DNA from: Spisula solida
Taxonomy: Eukaryota > Mollusca > Bivalvia > Venerida > Mactridae
NCBI GenBank assembly: GCA_947247005.1
Contig: OX365947.1
Coordinates: forward strand, 35,854,760-35,918,759
DNA length: 64,000 bases
Direction of reading: 5' to 3'
The notes beneath the pieces are model-generated. The model did not search any database, was not told the DNA's origin, and saw nothing but the letters and a program-made list of their open reading frames with translations. The translations under genes and the position numbers were made by a program. Of this stretch, positions 13,167 to 23,963 are shown one piece after another (the stretch's first letter is position 1; every line of letters begins with the position of its first letter).

Positions 13167-13962
13167 GTCCAAGGTCTTTGACGATAATCATTCCATTTCA
13201 TCGTCAAAGCCGTTTGTTCTTTGAAACCCAACAGCTCAACGACATAGTTTGAGTCGCGTTCGTTTTATGACAAAACGCACGTTTTTAACAAAATAATCAT
13301 TTATACCCTATCAATTGGACCATATTCTATCAATGTACCCCAAAAAACAAAATGTTTCGCAAGAAGTACCATCAATTCCGTCGATTGTTTCGAACCTGTC
13401 CAATTTCAATGTTTTCGTTTACGATCGCCATTTAATTGAATGGAATAATAACAAAAGTGTTCCGGAACGAACCACGTGATCAATGTTTTGATTGTCGGCT
13501 GCGTAAATTGCAATATTTATTTGTGTAAATGGGAGTTACATGATTTATAGCAAAAATAACATGTTTGTTTCTTATGTAAAGGTATATCTAACGGTTTTAT
13601 TAAATTCTAAAACGTTTTCGACCATGTTTCATGAAATAACGGATTTTTCGAAAACAGCTCTCGCACGCATCTGCGATAAATTAATTATTCAAAATGGCCG
13701 CCGAAGCTGATCAAACGCGGAAGTAAATAAACTTTAATCAATATATGATTATCATTAGGTGTTACATTGACCGTTTTATGACAAAACATTTGAAAAATAT
13801 TACATTTATACGTAAATGATAGTTTTTGGGCGAATTTTGAACAATGAACTTGCATTTTAGGCGTTAAGCTTAAACTGTTGATTATTGAAGAGGATAATTC
13901 CATAACTAAAAGGCCGACACGTCAGTGTAAATAAAAGACCATTTAGTTATGGTATCCATAAC
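13167..13962 (-). mobile_element. 0.8-kb interspersed repeat (family B), copy 1
   Basis: A 796-bp block inserted between minisatellite units and flanked on both sides by TA (13165-13166 and 13963-13964). The reverse complement matches 54355-55168 over its full length, at roughly nine identical bases in ten where I compared them. The ends are GTCCAAGGTCTTTGACG and the complement of GTTATGGATACCATAAC; the terminal inverted repeat is weak. A 72-codon open frame on the minus strand (13685-13903) is partly conserved in the other copy but matches nothing I know. Probably a non-autonomous TA-targeting DNA element. Confidence 0.75.
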
Positions 13963-14478
13963 TACTGCTGCTGATGGTGTAATAAGGCAGAAGGAAGTGT
14001 TATGCGGGATTGACCATGTAGCTGCTGCTACTGCAGATGGTGTAATGCGGCGTTGACCAGGTAGCTGCTGTCACCACTGATGATGATGTAATGTGGGATG
14101 ACAAGGTAGCTGCTGTCACTACTGATGATGGTGTAATGTGTGGATGACCAGGTAGCTGCTGTCACTACTGATGATGGTGTAATGCGGGGATGACCATGTA
14201 GCTGCTGTCACTACTGATGATGGTGTAATGTGGGGATGACCAGGTAGCTGCTGTTACTGCTAATGGTATAATGTGGGTTGACCAGGTAGCTGCTGTTAAG
14301 ACTGATGATGTAATGCGAGGTTGGCCAGGTATCTGTTGCAACTGCTAAATATGGTGTAATGCAGACTTGACCGGGAAGTTGTTGCTTCTGCTGTTGGTGG
14401 TGTAATGTGTGGTTGAGCAGGTAGCTTCAGTTACTACTGATGGTGATATAATGTGGTTTCGACCAGGTTGCTACTGTT
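13963..14478. repeat. 46-bp minisatellite, right part
   Basis: About eleven head-to-tail units of GATGGTGTAATGTGGGGATG ACCAGGTAGCTGCTGTCACT ACT. Spacing between GTGTAATG words is exactly 46 bp at 14131, 14177 and 14223. It continues the array that starts at 12964. Confidence 0.9.
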
Positions 14479-14572
14479 ACTGCAGATGATGATGTTATTA
14501 TATAAGCGGATTAAGCTCAGTGCGTTACCACTGAGCTAAATCCGCTTATATAATAACATCATCATCTGCAGT
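14479..14572. repeat. Near-perfect 94-nt palindrome with tRNA-like box A
   Basis: Two 42-bp arms (ACTGCAGATGATGATGTTAT to ...AAGCTCAG, and its complement) differ at one position and enclose the 10-nt loop TGCGTTACCA. The left arm continues the minisatellite. On the minus strand the centre reads GCGGATTTAGCTCAGTGGTA, a good tRNA 5' half with A-box TAGCTCAGTGG, but no anticodon or T arm follows, so it is not a tRNA gene. Confidence 0.85.
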
Positions 14573-14779
14573 CATCTGTCAATCCTGGCAACAATTCCAC
14601 GAAAAGTTATTGCTCAGTTGAGACTGCTATTTTAAAAACATATTTTGTTGGGTAAATGACGTTCATGTGTACTAATATAAAATTGTTACATCACAGTCAG
14701 ATGAAAATTTAATAGAGCAATATAAAATAGGTCGATTTTTTTCAGAAAATAGTGCTTTAAAGTTAAAAAAAGTTAGATA

Positions 14780-15590
14780 AACAAGACTGCGTTCAATAAA
14801 CGCGTATGCCCCCATGGAAGCCTTGTCCATAAAAAGCTAAGTCAATCAGGGGCCATAGTTCTGTAATATTGTTGGATAGTGTTACATGGCTTTGATAATG
14901 TAAGGGGCTCATGATGGTAAACACATATTTTTAAGTTTTAAGGCAACGCCATGATGGACATGGTGTAAAACGAAACGGTCAATTTGGGTTAACCAAGAAT
15001 TAGACGCTTAATAAGTATAAGTCCAAAATTAGGTCAATGTGAAGGTCAAAATGGGGTCAGGTGTTACAGGCGTGTAACAAGTGTTTATATACAACATCCA
15101 TGCAAGTATGAACGCTTTGTAGCAAGCCATATTTATGCTAGAAAAAACTGTCAATAAGTCTAAGTCCAAAATTAGGTCAAGGTAAAGGTCAAAATGGGGT
15201 CAGGTGATACAGGCGTGTGGAGAGTGTTCATATACAACATCCATGCAAGTATGGAAGCTTTGTAGCAAGCCATATTAATGCTAGAAGAAACGGTCAATTT
15301 GGGTTAACCAAGAATTTGGCCCTCCAATAAGTCTAAGTCCAAATTAGGTCAAGGTGAAGGTCAAAATGGGGTCAGGTGATACAGGCGTGTAGAGAGTGTT
15401 CATATACAACATCCATGCAAGTATGGAAGCTTTGTAGCAAGCCATAATAATGCTAGAAGAAACTGTCAATTTGGGTAAACCAGGACGGACGGACGGACGA
15501 ACGGACGAACGAACGGACGGACGAACGGACAGGTGAATCACTATATGCCTCCCTATCTATCGATAGGGGGTCATAAAAAGACAGAAAGGC
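14780..15590. repeat. Interspersed repeat with internal tandem units and GACG tract
   Basis: Three diverged units of roughly 140-175 bp begin AAGTCCAAAATTAGGTCAA (about 15021, 15163 and 15336) and include GGTCAAAATGGGGTCAGGTG and ACATCCATGCAAGTATG. An ACGGACGGACGAACGGAC tract at 15484-15533 follows, then ATATGCCTCCCTATCTATCG. This layout is typical of bivalve interspersed repeats. No ORF. Confidence 0.7.
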
Positions 15591-15846
15591 ATGGATCAAA
15601 TTTAACTAGCGACATTTGTACCTTCTGTGTCTTCTTCTTCCTCATCTTCATGTTCCTGTGTAAGATATACCTTGAGCACAGATCTGGTAAGACATTTTTT
15701 CACATGCCGCCTTGCGGATCTGCGCTTGTCTAGTTGGGCATTGTGCTTTGTGTGTTTTTAATGTTTTCTGTGCTCGGCTGGTTAAGTTGAGTGCTGCCTT
15801 CCCTGTCTGACTTAATATAATCTTTTTGTATCTTACGTGAATTTCG

Positions 15847-16439
15847 GCTAACATCGGATTTATCCCGGATGTGTTTAAAATCTTACAAAAGTACGAACTG
15901 CTGCATGTTTTGTGTGATTACATAGACAGTGGTATTTTTCCGGCAAAAGATAGTTGGAAGAAATGTCTTACCAGATCTGTGCTACATCAAATAGGCAAAA
16001 TCGGTACGAAAATCTCTCATTGTCATGCATGAGTTTTACAGACGTTTTTGAACCTGACGCTCCGTGCCATTTATGGACGCTATCCAGAAAACATCCAGAG
16101 TTAGCTCCCATCTGTGTGACGGCGGTGCAAATGTTAAGTTGTTTGATATCACGATCTTATGTTCAGAAGTGCACGAATAGTGATCTTTACATTGACAATG
16201 ACTTGAATCATGCACTCTGGTTTTGTAGAAAACATGAACATGCAAGACAGAAACTTATTATTGAAATATTTGATATTATGAGTGTATCTAGATTCATTCG
16301 ATTTCAAGGATTATCAATCGATGAACAGTCCTCTGCAGTTTTGTTGTTAGCTGTCGAGGCGACAGATAAACTGTTAAGTCATTTGCGTATGTTGAGACTT
16401 ATTTGTTCAATGTATCACTACTTTGATAGATTTCTATGA
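15847..16439 (+). pseudogene. Non-LTR retrotransposon fragment (C-terminal ORF2 region)
   Basis: Two adjoining frames together resemble the region after the reverse transcriptase of LINE ORF2. The first (15847-16029) reads FIPDVFKILQKYELLHVLCD, then FPAKDSWKKCLTRSVLHQ, like the 'ILxKYxLxxxLxxYxxxGxFPxKxxWK' block. The second (15954-16439) continues with LWTLSRKHPEL and the cysteine/histidine end DLNHALWFCRKHEHARQK. A frameshift near 15990-16020 separates them, and no upstream catalytic domain is present, so it is dead and 5' truncated. Family assignment is by motif memory only. Confidence 0.65.
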
Positions 16440-16662
16440 GCATTAAAACTGACTCTACTGATACTATAATTATTAAAGCTGCTCATATAAACGGCATAAT
16501 TTTGGTTGGATTACTTTCGATGTTTTGCCAAATCAAATTCAAAATAGCTCGGTATTTAACTGACCGAGCCAAATTCTTCGTATAATGTTACAATATTTAT
16601 CAAATATGAATGACACATTTTCAATGTTAAGATAAATTTTGTAATTGTAAAAGATCTAAACT
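16440..16662. other. Short non-coding stretch after the LINE fragment
   Basis: AT-rich, without recognisable genes. It may include the LINE 3' UTR. Confidence 0.4.
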
Positions 16663-17204
16663 ATGGAAGCCCTGGAGGGCACTTTTGACTTATGACTAAT
16701 GACTTATGACTTGTGACTTGCGTAGGCCCCAGGGTGCACTTTTGACTTGTGACTTATAACTTGTGACTTAGGAGTTGTGACCAAACAAACTATAAATATA
16801 TCTGCATGCTTTATTTATCCCTTACGCCCAACAATAACGTGGATAAAAACGGATGATACGTGAATCGGATTTTAATATATATAGCAAGACAGGTAAGTCA
16901 GTTTTAGTTGTTTGACTAAATAACAATTGTTCACGGATTCAGAATAACGGGTCGGGGCCTTCAACAATGATGATTTCAATCAAACAAAACTAATACCGAC
17001 TTACCTGACTCACTATAGACTATTATCAGGTAATTCCGATTTAGACATCGTCCTTTACCATCCACGCTGTCCAAAGAAGTGCGCGCAGATTTATTTATAA
17101 AATGTAAGTCACAAGTCGTAAGTCTCAAGTCATTAGTCACAAGTTCTAAGTCATAAGTTACAAGTCACAACAACTAAGTCAAAAGTGCCCTCCAGGGCTT
17201 CCAT
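16663..17204. mobile_element. Heptamer-TIR element (family C), short copy
   Basis: A 542-bp element with long inverted termini: it begins ATGGAAGCCCTGGAGGGCAC and ends with the exact complement (GTGCCCTCCAGGGCTTCCAT). Inside each terminus lie tandem variants of the heptamer GTGACTT (left) or AAGTCAC (right). The centre contains GGTAAGTCAGTTTTAGTTG and, inverted, CTAATACCGACTTACCTGAC. No ORF. The next base begins a second copy in the same orientation. Confidence 0.88.
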
Positions 17205-19692
17205 ATGGAAGCCCTGGAGGGCACTTTTGACTTATGACTAATGACTAATGACTTGTGACTTGCGTAGGCCCCAGGGTGCACTTTTGACTTGTGACTTATA
17301 ACTTGTGACTTGTGACTTAGGAGTTGTGACCAAACAAACTATAAATATATTTGCATGCTTTATTTTTCCCTTACGCCCAACAATAACGTGGATAAAAACA
17401 GATGATACGTGAATCGGATTTTAATATATATAGCAAGACAGGTAAGTCAGTTTTAGTTGTTTGATTAAATAACAATTGTTCACGGAATTACACTCATTCT
17501 ACTACATAAGAGTTAGGTTTAAAATTCTTCTTTATCGATATGTTATTGCAAACAAAGTTAGCGTTGACGTTGCTATAATATATTTCCAACTTTAGATTAT
17601 AATTTTAGCGTCACAATCGTGACGAATATTTAGGTTAAGAGGAGTGAATAGAATGACCAGTGTAATTAAAATGTTTGTTTGTTTTTGCAGGTGGAGATAA
17701 ATGAAATAGCTGTCGTGGAATCCTGAAAATATCTCTTGTGGAATATTACATAAAAGGCTGTGAACAACTCTCTTACTGTAATGGACAGAACTGCATATAC
17801 TTACAATAAACCCACACAAGTTGAGCACAATATTATTGTTTCGTTATGAACCTTCATATACTCAAATAGAAATTAAGGTAGATATAGTCGAGAGAGAAAT
17901 ACAAACCGATCTGGACTGACTGGCACAAAATAAGAATGTTTATGATATAGGATCTCTAAGACCCTGTACCATGATATAGTACAACACCAAAACCTTGATG
18001 ATATACATGTACTCCGATTGATTTTGGGATGTTGGAAAGGCGTGTGTTTAATTCAGAAGTTCACCAATTTACAGCATATTCCATGATTTAAAATATTTGT
18101 ATAACTAATTATGGCATGTTGTTAGTCGGTATTGTTATGCTGAGCCACTTGAGTATAATTTCATGTGTATGTTGCTCTATTAATTTTGACATGCATGTCT
18201 AATGCTTCATTTAATCGTAAAGTAAAGCATGGTTATAACGTGTTTTATTTCTGCATTTCAATTAAGATTTTGATTTGTGACTTATGACTTGTGACTTGTG
18301 ACTTGTAACTTGTGACGTGTAACTTGTGATTTGTGACTTGTGACTTGTGACTTGTGACTTATAACTTGTGACTTGTGACTTGTAACTTATGACTTGTGAC
18401 TTGTGACATGTGACTTATGACTTGTGACTTGAGACTTATGATGTGTAAAATGTGACATACACACTACCTTTGATAAAATTATAGACAGCAAAATGTATCA
18501 TTATAAGTGTTATTATTATAAATGTTGTAATTTAATATGAGTTTGTTATCCTTCGTTTGTTATCAGTATCCATTAAAGCCAAAATCTTGGAATGATATTT
18601 AATCATGTAATTGACAGTGTTTTTGGTCTTTGCTTTATATTGTATACAAAGTTAACTGAAATGCAGTATTATGTTGTAAAAGATGAACGGTAGACAAAAC
18701 ACATTTGCAAATGACAACTTTGAGTCTGTTGCATTACAAAGTTTATTCAAAATAAATTCCACATAAATCAATATAAGATTGTTTAGGTCACATGTATTTC
18801 AAAACATGACAAAATGGCGTATTATTTCTAAACATGTCTGACCGACATTACATCTATGAAATTAAACTTATGCGAATAATATAAAGCCATCTTGAAAAGC
18901 TTAGTTCGTAGGCGCCATAAATGTTAATGTATTGATATCCACAACTTGGAATTGTCCGCAAAACCTTATAATGTTCTACTTCTAAATTATGGTAAATACA
19001 TGTAACACAATCACATTCAAAATCTATTCTAGCCCATAGTGTCACACAATTGCCAAGTTTACATTGGAGCCGGTTGCTTTGCTGGGTTTTAAGACATACA
19101 GGTAATTAGGTTTCCACCGCCACATCACTTGTCGAACCAAACGCACCGAACACACACACATAACACGGACATTCCATTTTCTTCACCTGGAAAAATGTAG
19201 ATGAACATATAATTATTAATACATGTACATTAACAAAACTTAAAGTCTAATTCATTATACCATGTATGATCCGAACTATCCATCACAAATGATAACGAAA
19301 AGGAAGCAAACCATAATACTTATGTATGCACATGTACTCGTATAAGACACAGCTATGCCAGGGGAAATTATGCTATTACATGAAGGGTATTCTAGTTAAT
19401 TCTGTTAACAATTCAGAATAACGGGTCGGGGCCTTCAACAATGATGATTTCAATCAAACAAAACTAATACCGACTTACCTGACTCACTATAGACTATTAT
19501 CAGGTAATTCCGATTTAGACATCATCCTTTACAATCCACGCTGTCCAAAGAAGTGCGCGCAGATTTATTTATAAAATGTAAGTCACAAGTCGTAAGTCTC
19601 AAGTCATTAGTCACAAGTTCTAAGTCACAAGTCACAAGTCATAAGTTACAAGTCACAACACCTAAGTCAAAAGTGCCCTCCAGGGCTTCCAT
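17205..19692. mobile_element. Heptamer-TIR element (family C), long copy
   Basis: The left 285 bp (17205-17489) and right 283 bp (19410-19692) match the two halves of the short copy almost base for base. Between them is 1.92 kb absent from the short copy, bounded by AATT on both sides. The extra segment has no convincing transposase ORF and contains a second heptamer array at 18272-18440. Either something inserted into a short element with AATT duplication, or this is the longer parent and the short copy lost its middle between ATT microhomologies. ACT flanks the outer borders of the tandem pair. Confidence 0.8.
18272..18440. repeat. GTGACTT heptamer array
   Basis: About two dozen head-to-tail units of GTGACTT with single-base variants (TTGACTT, GTAACTT, ATGACTT, GTGACGT). 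The same heptamer makes up the inner part of the terminal repeats of the element that contains it. Not a telomere motif and not a CRISPR array (no spacers). Confidence 0.9.
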
Positions 19693-20560
19693 ACTTCCAT
19701 ACAATGCCGTTATTATGACGCTGATATGCTCCTGGTCCAAAGAACTGCTTAAGTCTTAATTTCGCTTTCGTTTAAGGCTATTGCATAGTACAGGTACTAT
19801 GGACCGTATTCACATTATATTTCTGCCAGCCAACTATTATTAAACTATGTTGTACAGGCACGTAAGTTACTGTGTATATAATTATATGCTAAATTGGACA
19901 TAAGTTTGTATCTTTATTGTAGAAATTCTGTATAATAGTGTTAATTTTGCTGTTGTAAATCTTTGATGCTGGTGCATTGTTTGTACATAATGTTATACTC
20001 TTCATATATTTGGAGGAATAAAAGTATCTATCTACCTATTTATATAAGGCCAGGAACAAGAATAGCCGACGAGAAATGCCTGTCACATATGTAGCCGTGT
20101 ATGTTTATTATTCATTCAAATGCAATGTTACAGGTACCAGCATGCGACACCCTGCTATAGTGTATAATTACGTGAAAATGCTATGGACTCTGTACACAGC
20201 AGACCGCACGCTTTAGAGTATGACTACTTTACACCGTATTACACTTCGAATAAGGTGTTTGTCAACACAATTGTTCGACTCATTGACATTTAAGGATTAG
20301 TTCTAAATGGTAATGCTATAAAATATAACTAAACGCTTTAGTTAGTTTATATTTATACCTTAACTGGTGCAGTTTTGTGGAAAATGGTATCGTTGACGAA
20401 ACACACTAGTATGTACCAATAGTTTCTTTGACTGACACTCGCCGGAACTTGTGTACATGTATGTGACTTGAATGTGATTCGATGTTATAAATATGTTGTA
20501 CTATAATAGTGACAATTTTAAAAATACAGTTGTTCGTTGGTCAGTGTCAACACATGACGC
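19693..20560. other. Non-coding stretch
   Basis: No gene recognised. GGAATAAAAGTATCTATCTACC near 20015-20035 resembles the 3' tail of a LINE, but no ORF precedes it. Confidence 0.4.
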
Positions 20561-21127
20561 TTCTATAAGGAATAGCTGAGAAAAGATCTATACGTTTGCT
20601 ATGAAGTTTGATTTTCACAATCATTCTGCGCATGTGGTACAATTTATAGCAAAACATGCCCCAATATAATTGAAACGTAAAGATCAGGTAAAAAATTGAA
20701 ACCGTTATAATCATTGTTGTTTTGTCTCCCATGTGTTGGCACCACCATCCGGCTGACTATCTGTCTTTCCGCCCTTAGACGCGGTTTTTGGGATGCGGAA
20801 CAATAGAATGTTATGTATTTCAATTGTTGCTTACTGGACGCAACATTCTATATAAGGAATAACTGAGAAAAGTTGCGATTGCTATGAAGTAATCGTTTTG
20901 ATTTTCACAATCATTTTGTACATAGTGTAGAATTTATAGCTAAATATGAGGTTGAGTACAACCCAATATGATTGAATAGTAACGATGAGGTGAAAACTAG
21001 AATCTAATAATAATTTACTATCATATTCCCCATAATTGTGTTGGCATCACCATCCCTCTGACCATTCGGTGTATTTCCGTCCCCAGGCGCGGTTTTGGGA
21101 TGCGAAACGATAGAATGTTTTAGAATT
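20561..21127. repeat. Tandem direct duplication of about 285 bp
   Basis: Unit 1 (about 20561-20842) and unit 2 (about 20846-21127) share in the same order TATAAGGAATA(G/A)CTGAGAAAA, TTTTGATTTTCACAATCATT, TGTGTTGGCA(C/T)CACCATCC, CGCGGTTTT..GGGATGCG and GATAGAATGTT. Divergence is considerable, so the duplication is not recent. ORFs within it look incidental. Confidence 0.7.
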
Positions 21128-21783
21128 AATTTGTTCCGCGTTGCTTCCTGAGAGCAAAAGTCCAGCTTCCGCATGTCCAAAAGGCTGGAGATATTTCGAC
21201 AAAAATCCACATGAGTGGTAAACACTTTGCTTCTAGATTCAATATGGAAGTATACATGTAATCCTCTGTTCGCAACAAATTCAAACTTAAAAGTTTTTAA
21301 TAACACTAAAAGGTTATATTCTCTCATACTTATGTCTCAATATTTACATAAGAGAGCTTCCGAGATACCCGCGCAAGTCTCTCGTTAACCAACTTTCCAC
21401 CATTCGTTAGGGTGTTCGTTAACGCTTAACTAACGATTGTTTCGAGATATTTGCCCCTGTATCTTGGAGTGATCCCAATTAAAATGAGTGCAATGGAAAG
21501 TTATGAATTTAAGGACAAGAAATTACGAATGCAGAAAAACTACATGGATTTACGAGCGTCTTTGGCGCAATGGTACAGCCTTGGTTTAACTGCTACGTTT
21601 TTTCGAAGGTTTCTTTATTGCCAAACATTTTAAAACTTGATACAAATCCGCTAATGAAATGCCAAATAACCCTTAGATATGTTTTCGCAGCATTAAGTCA
21701 TATAGTATAACACCTCCATCAGGTAGCGTGAAACCTTGGCTTCCTTTAGTCTCGCTTTGACATCACATCATAACAGTAAAAAA
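21128..21783. other. Non-coding stretch
   Basis: No homology recognised. A 60-codon frame at 21451-21633 looks incidental. Confidence 0.35.
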
Positions 21784-22750
21784 GAGGGTCATGTGGCCCT
21801 AAAGCGCTCACCTGATGACTAGCAGTAAAGGCAGAATCAGTATTTGTTATGATATGACATTAATATTTGATGTAGATTTTACAAATACACACTTTATGGC
21901 CAGGTTTTAAAAAGATGAGGTAAAAATGTGACCTCTGGAGTATAAACAAGGTTTTCTTTGATGCGATCTGGTGACCTAGTTTTTTACCCCAGTTACGAAC
22001 TTGACCTAGATTTGATGCCGGTAGAGACAAACATTGTGACCAAGTGTCATAAAGATTGGGTGAAAAATGTGGCCTCTAGAGTGTTAACAAGGTTTTTCGT
22101 CAATGTGACCTTGTGACCTTGTAACCTAGTGACCTAGTTTTTGACCCCAGGTGACCCAGTTGCGACCTTGACCTAGATTTAATAGAGGTTCACATTGTGA
22201 CCAAGTTTCATTAAGATTATATCAAAAATGTGACCGCTAGAGTGTTAACAAGGTTTTTCTTTGATTTGACCTAGTAACCTAGTTTTTGACCCGAGATGAC
22301 CCAGTTATAAACTTGGCCTAGATTTCATTGACACAAACATTGTGACCAAGTTTCATAAATATTAGGTAAAAAAGGTGACCTCTATAGTGTAAACAAGGTT
22401 TTTCTTCATTGTGACCTTGTGACCTAGTTTTTTACCCCAGGTGACCCAGTTGCAAACTTGGCCTAGATTCCATAGAGGTTCACATTGCGACCAAGTTGCA
22501 TTAAAATTATGTAAAAAATGCGATCTCTAGAGTGTTAACAGTGTTTTTCTTTGATTTGACCGTGTGACCTAGTTTTTTTACCAAAGATGACCCAGTTACG
22601 AACTTGACCTATATTGCATAGAGACAAACATTGTGACCAAGTATCATAAAGATTAAGTGAAAACTGTGACCTCTAGAGTGTTAACAGTCCAATTGTTGAC
22701 GACGGACGGCGGACACAGGGCGATCACAATAGCTCACCTTGAGCAATCGA
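21784..22750. repeat. Bivalve-type GACCTAG tandem array
   Basis: Six or so diverged units of roughly 150 bp: GTGACCTAGTTTTTGACCCC, GGTGACCCAGTTGCGACCTT, ATTGTGACCAAGTTTCATAA, GTGACCTCTAGAGTGTTAAC. The left edge is GAGGGTCATGTGGCCCTAAA and the right edge has GACGGACGGCGGACACAGGG then GATCACAATAGCTCACC. Fragments of the left edge recur at about 32022 and 47231. The family is abundant in bivalve genomes (from memory). Confidence 0.8.
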
Positions 22751-23963
22751 AAAACTATCAATATACAAATTGTATTCAGACTTCCGCGATATTTGTCACA
22801 CAGTGTAAAGTATCATTCTAATCACGTGGTTCACCACAATGAGTGCGAATTGTGTAAAGGCTTCTTTAGTAATTAACCTAATTGTTAAAAGCCGATACAA
22901 CATCCTGTGTGTGTTTTCAGGTCGATAAAAACTATGTTAACTGTGTTAATGTTGCAGTGTGTTAACAGTTCAGTGTGTTTACTTTGTATATTAGGATTGC
23001 AATGTGTTTTGGTGAATTCAAACACTGGAGTGTATGAAAATATCTAAGATAATAATTAGGTAGGTAAATGCGTAACATGTTTTTGTTTGTAATGTACATT
23101 TCGATTATAAGGCAATGCCTTTTTTGTCAAGCTAAATGAATCGAAAACTTTTAAATGCATGCATGATCAAACATTTCGAACATTTTTATATTTAAAGGTA
23201 ACAGTTCATATATAATGCAACCGATCGTATTACATTGTAGAATAATAGTGTACGTACAGTTAACTCATACAAATAACTGAGTTAAGTATTTATTATGAGG
23301 TTCAGTTAAGATACATTGGATCTATAAAAATCGATACAGTAAAACCCCGCAAATAGGACCACCTACCATTCTTTCAAAAAGTGGTCTTAATAGCGGGGTG
23401 GTCTCATATATAATGGTCCACTATCCTTTTTTATTAGTACAGCTTTCATTATTAGAGGATTCTTTGGGATGTTGTTAAGCCACGTCTTATTTGAAATCTT
23501 GCTGCAGTATATGATTACACGGATGCGAATGGTTTTTATAGTAGAACAAGTAATACAATTGAGTGATCTAATTATCAATATACACGTGCGGAAACAGCTT
23601 TTTTCCTAGAGGTTCTAACCTGAGTTATTTTTCCTACCAGTTATCATTAGCTCAGGGGAACCAGCTTTTTAGAGGGTTGTTCTGATCGTCAAGAGTAAAT
23701 GTATACTATGTATACACATAAGATAACCACAATTTGTTCCAATATTCCAGGCTCCCCGATACACCCATCTGGACCTGCGCTCGTATTACTATGATGGTTT
23801 AAAATGTATGCACTCTTATTTAAGGAAGCAAGTGATTCAGTATTTACTGTTTTTTCCTTGACAACATTTCCAAAATACGGTTCATTAAAATCAGAAAATA
23901 AATAGAAGGTTACACGTGTCACTGACATTAAATATATCTTAACGAAAATTATCTAGACTGGAC
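22751..23963. other. Intergenic sequence upstream of ENPP6-like gene
   Basis: No coding sequence recognised. A GTAAAACCCCGCAAATAGGA / AGCGGGGTGGTCTC inverted motif near 23340-23402 is a common invertebrate repeat end. The ENPP6 promoter should be in the right part, but I see no convincing TATA or initiator. Confidence 0.4.

Noticed and set aside
13685..13903. Conserved 67-72-codon frame in both copies of the 0.8-kb repeat as a real protein
   Set aside because: Similarity is explained by overall DNA identity; differences by eye show no bias to silent sites and no known motif is present.
14530..14550. tRNA gene on the minus strand at the palindrome centre
   Set aside because: Only the A-box half is present; the sequence folds back on itself and has no anticodon or T arm.
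18272..18440. Heptamer array as a CRISPR or telomeric repeat
   Set aside because: Units are contiguous without spacers, the host is an animal genome, and the unit is not a telomere motif.
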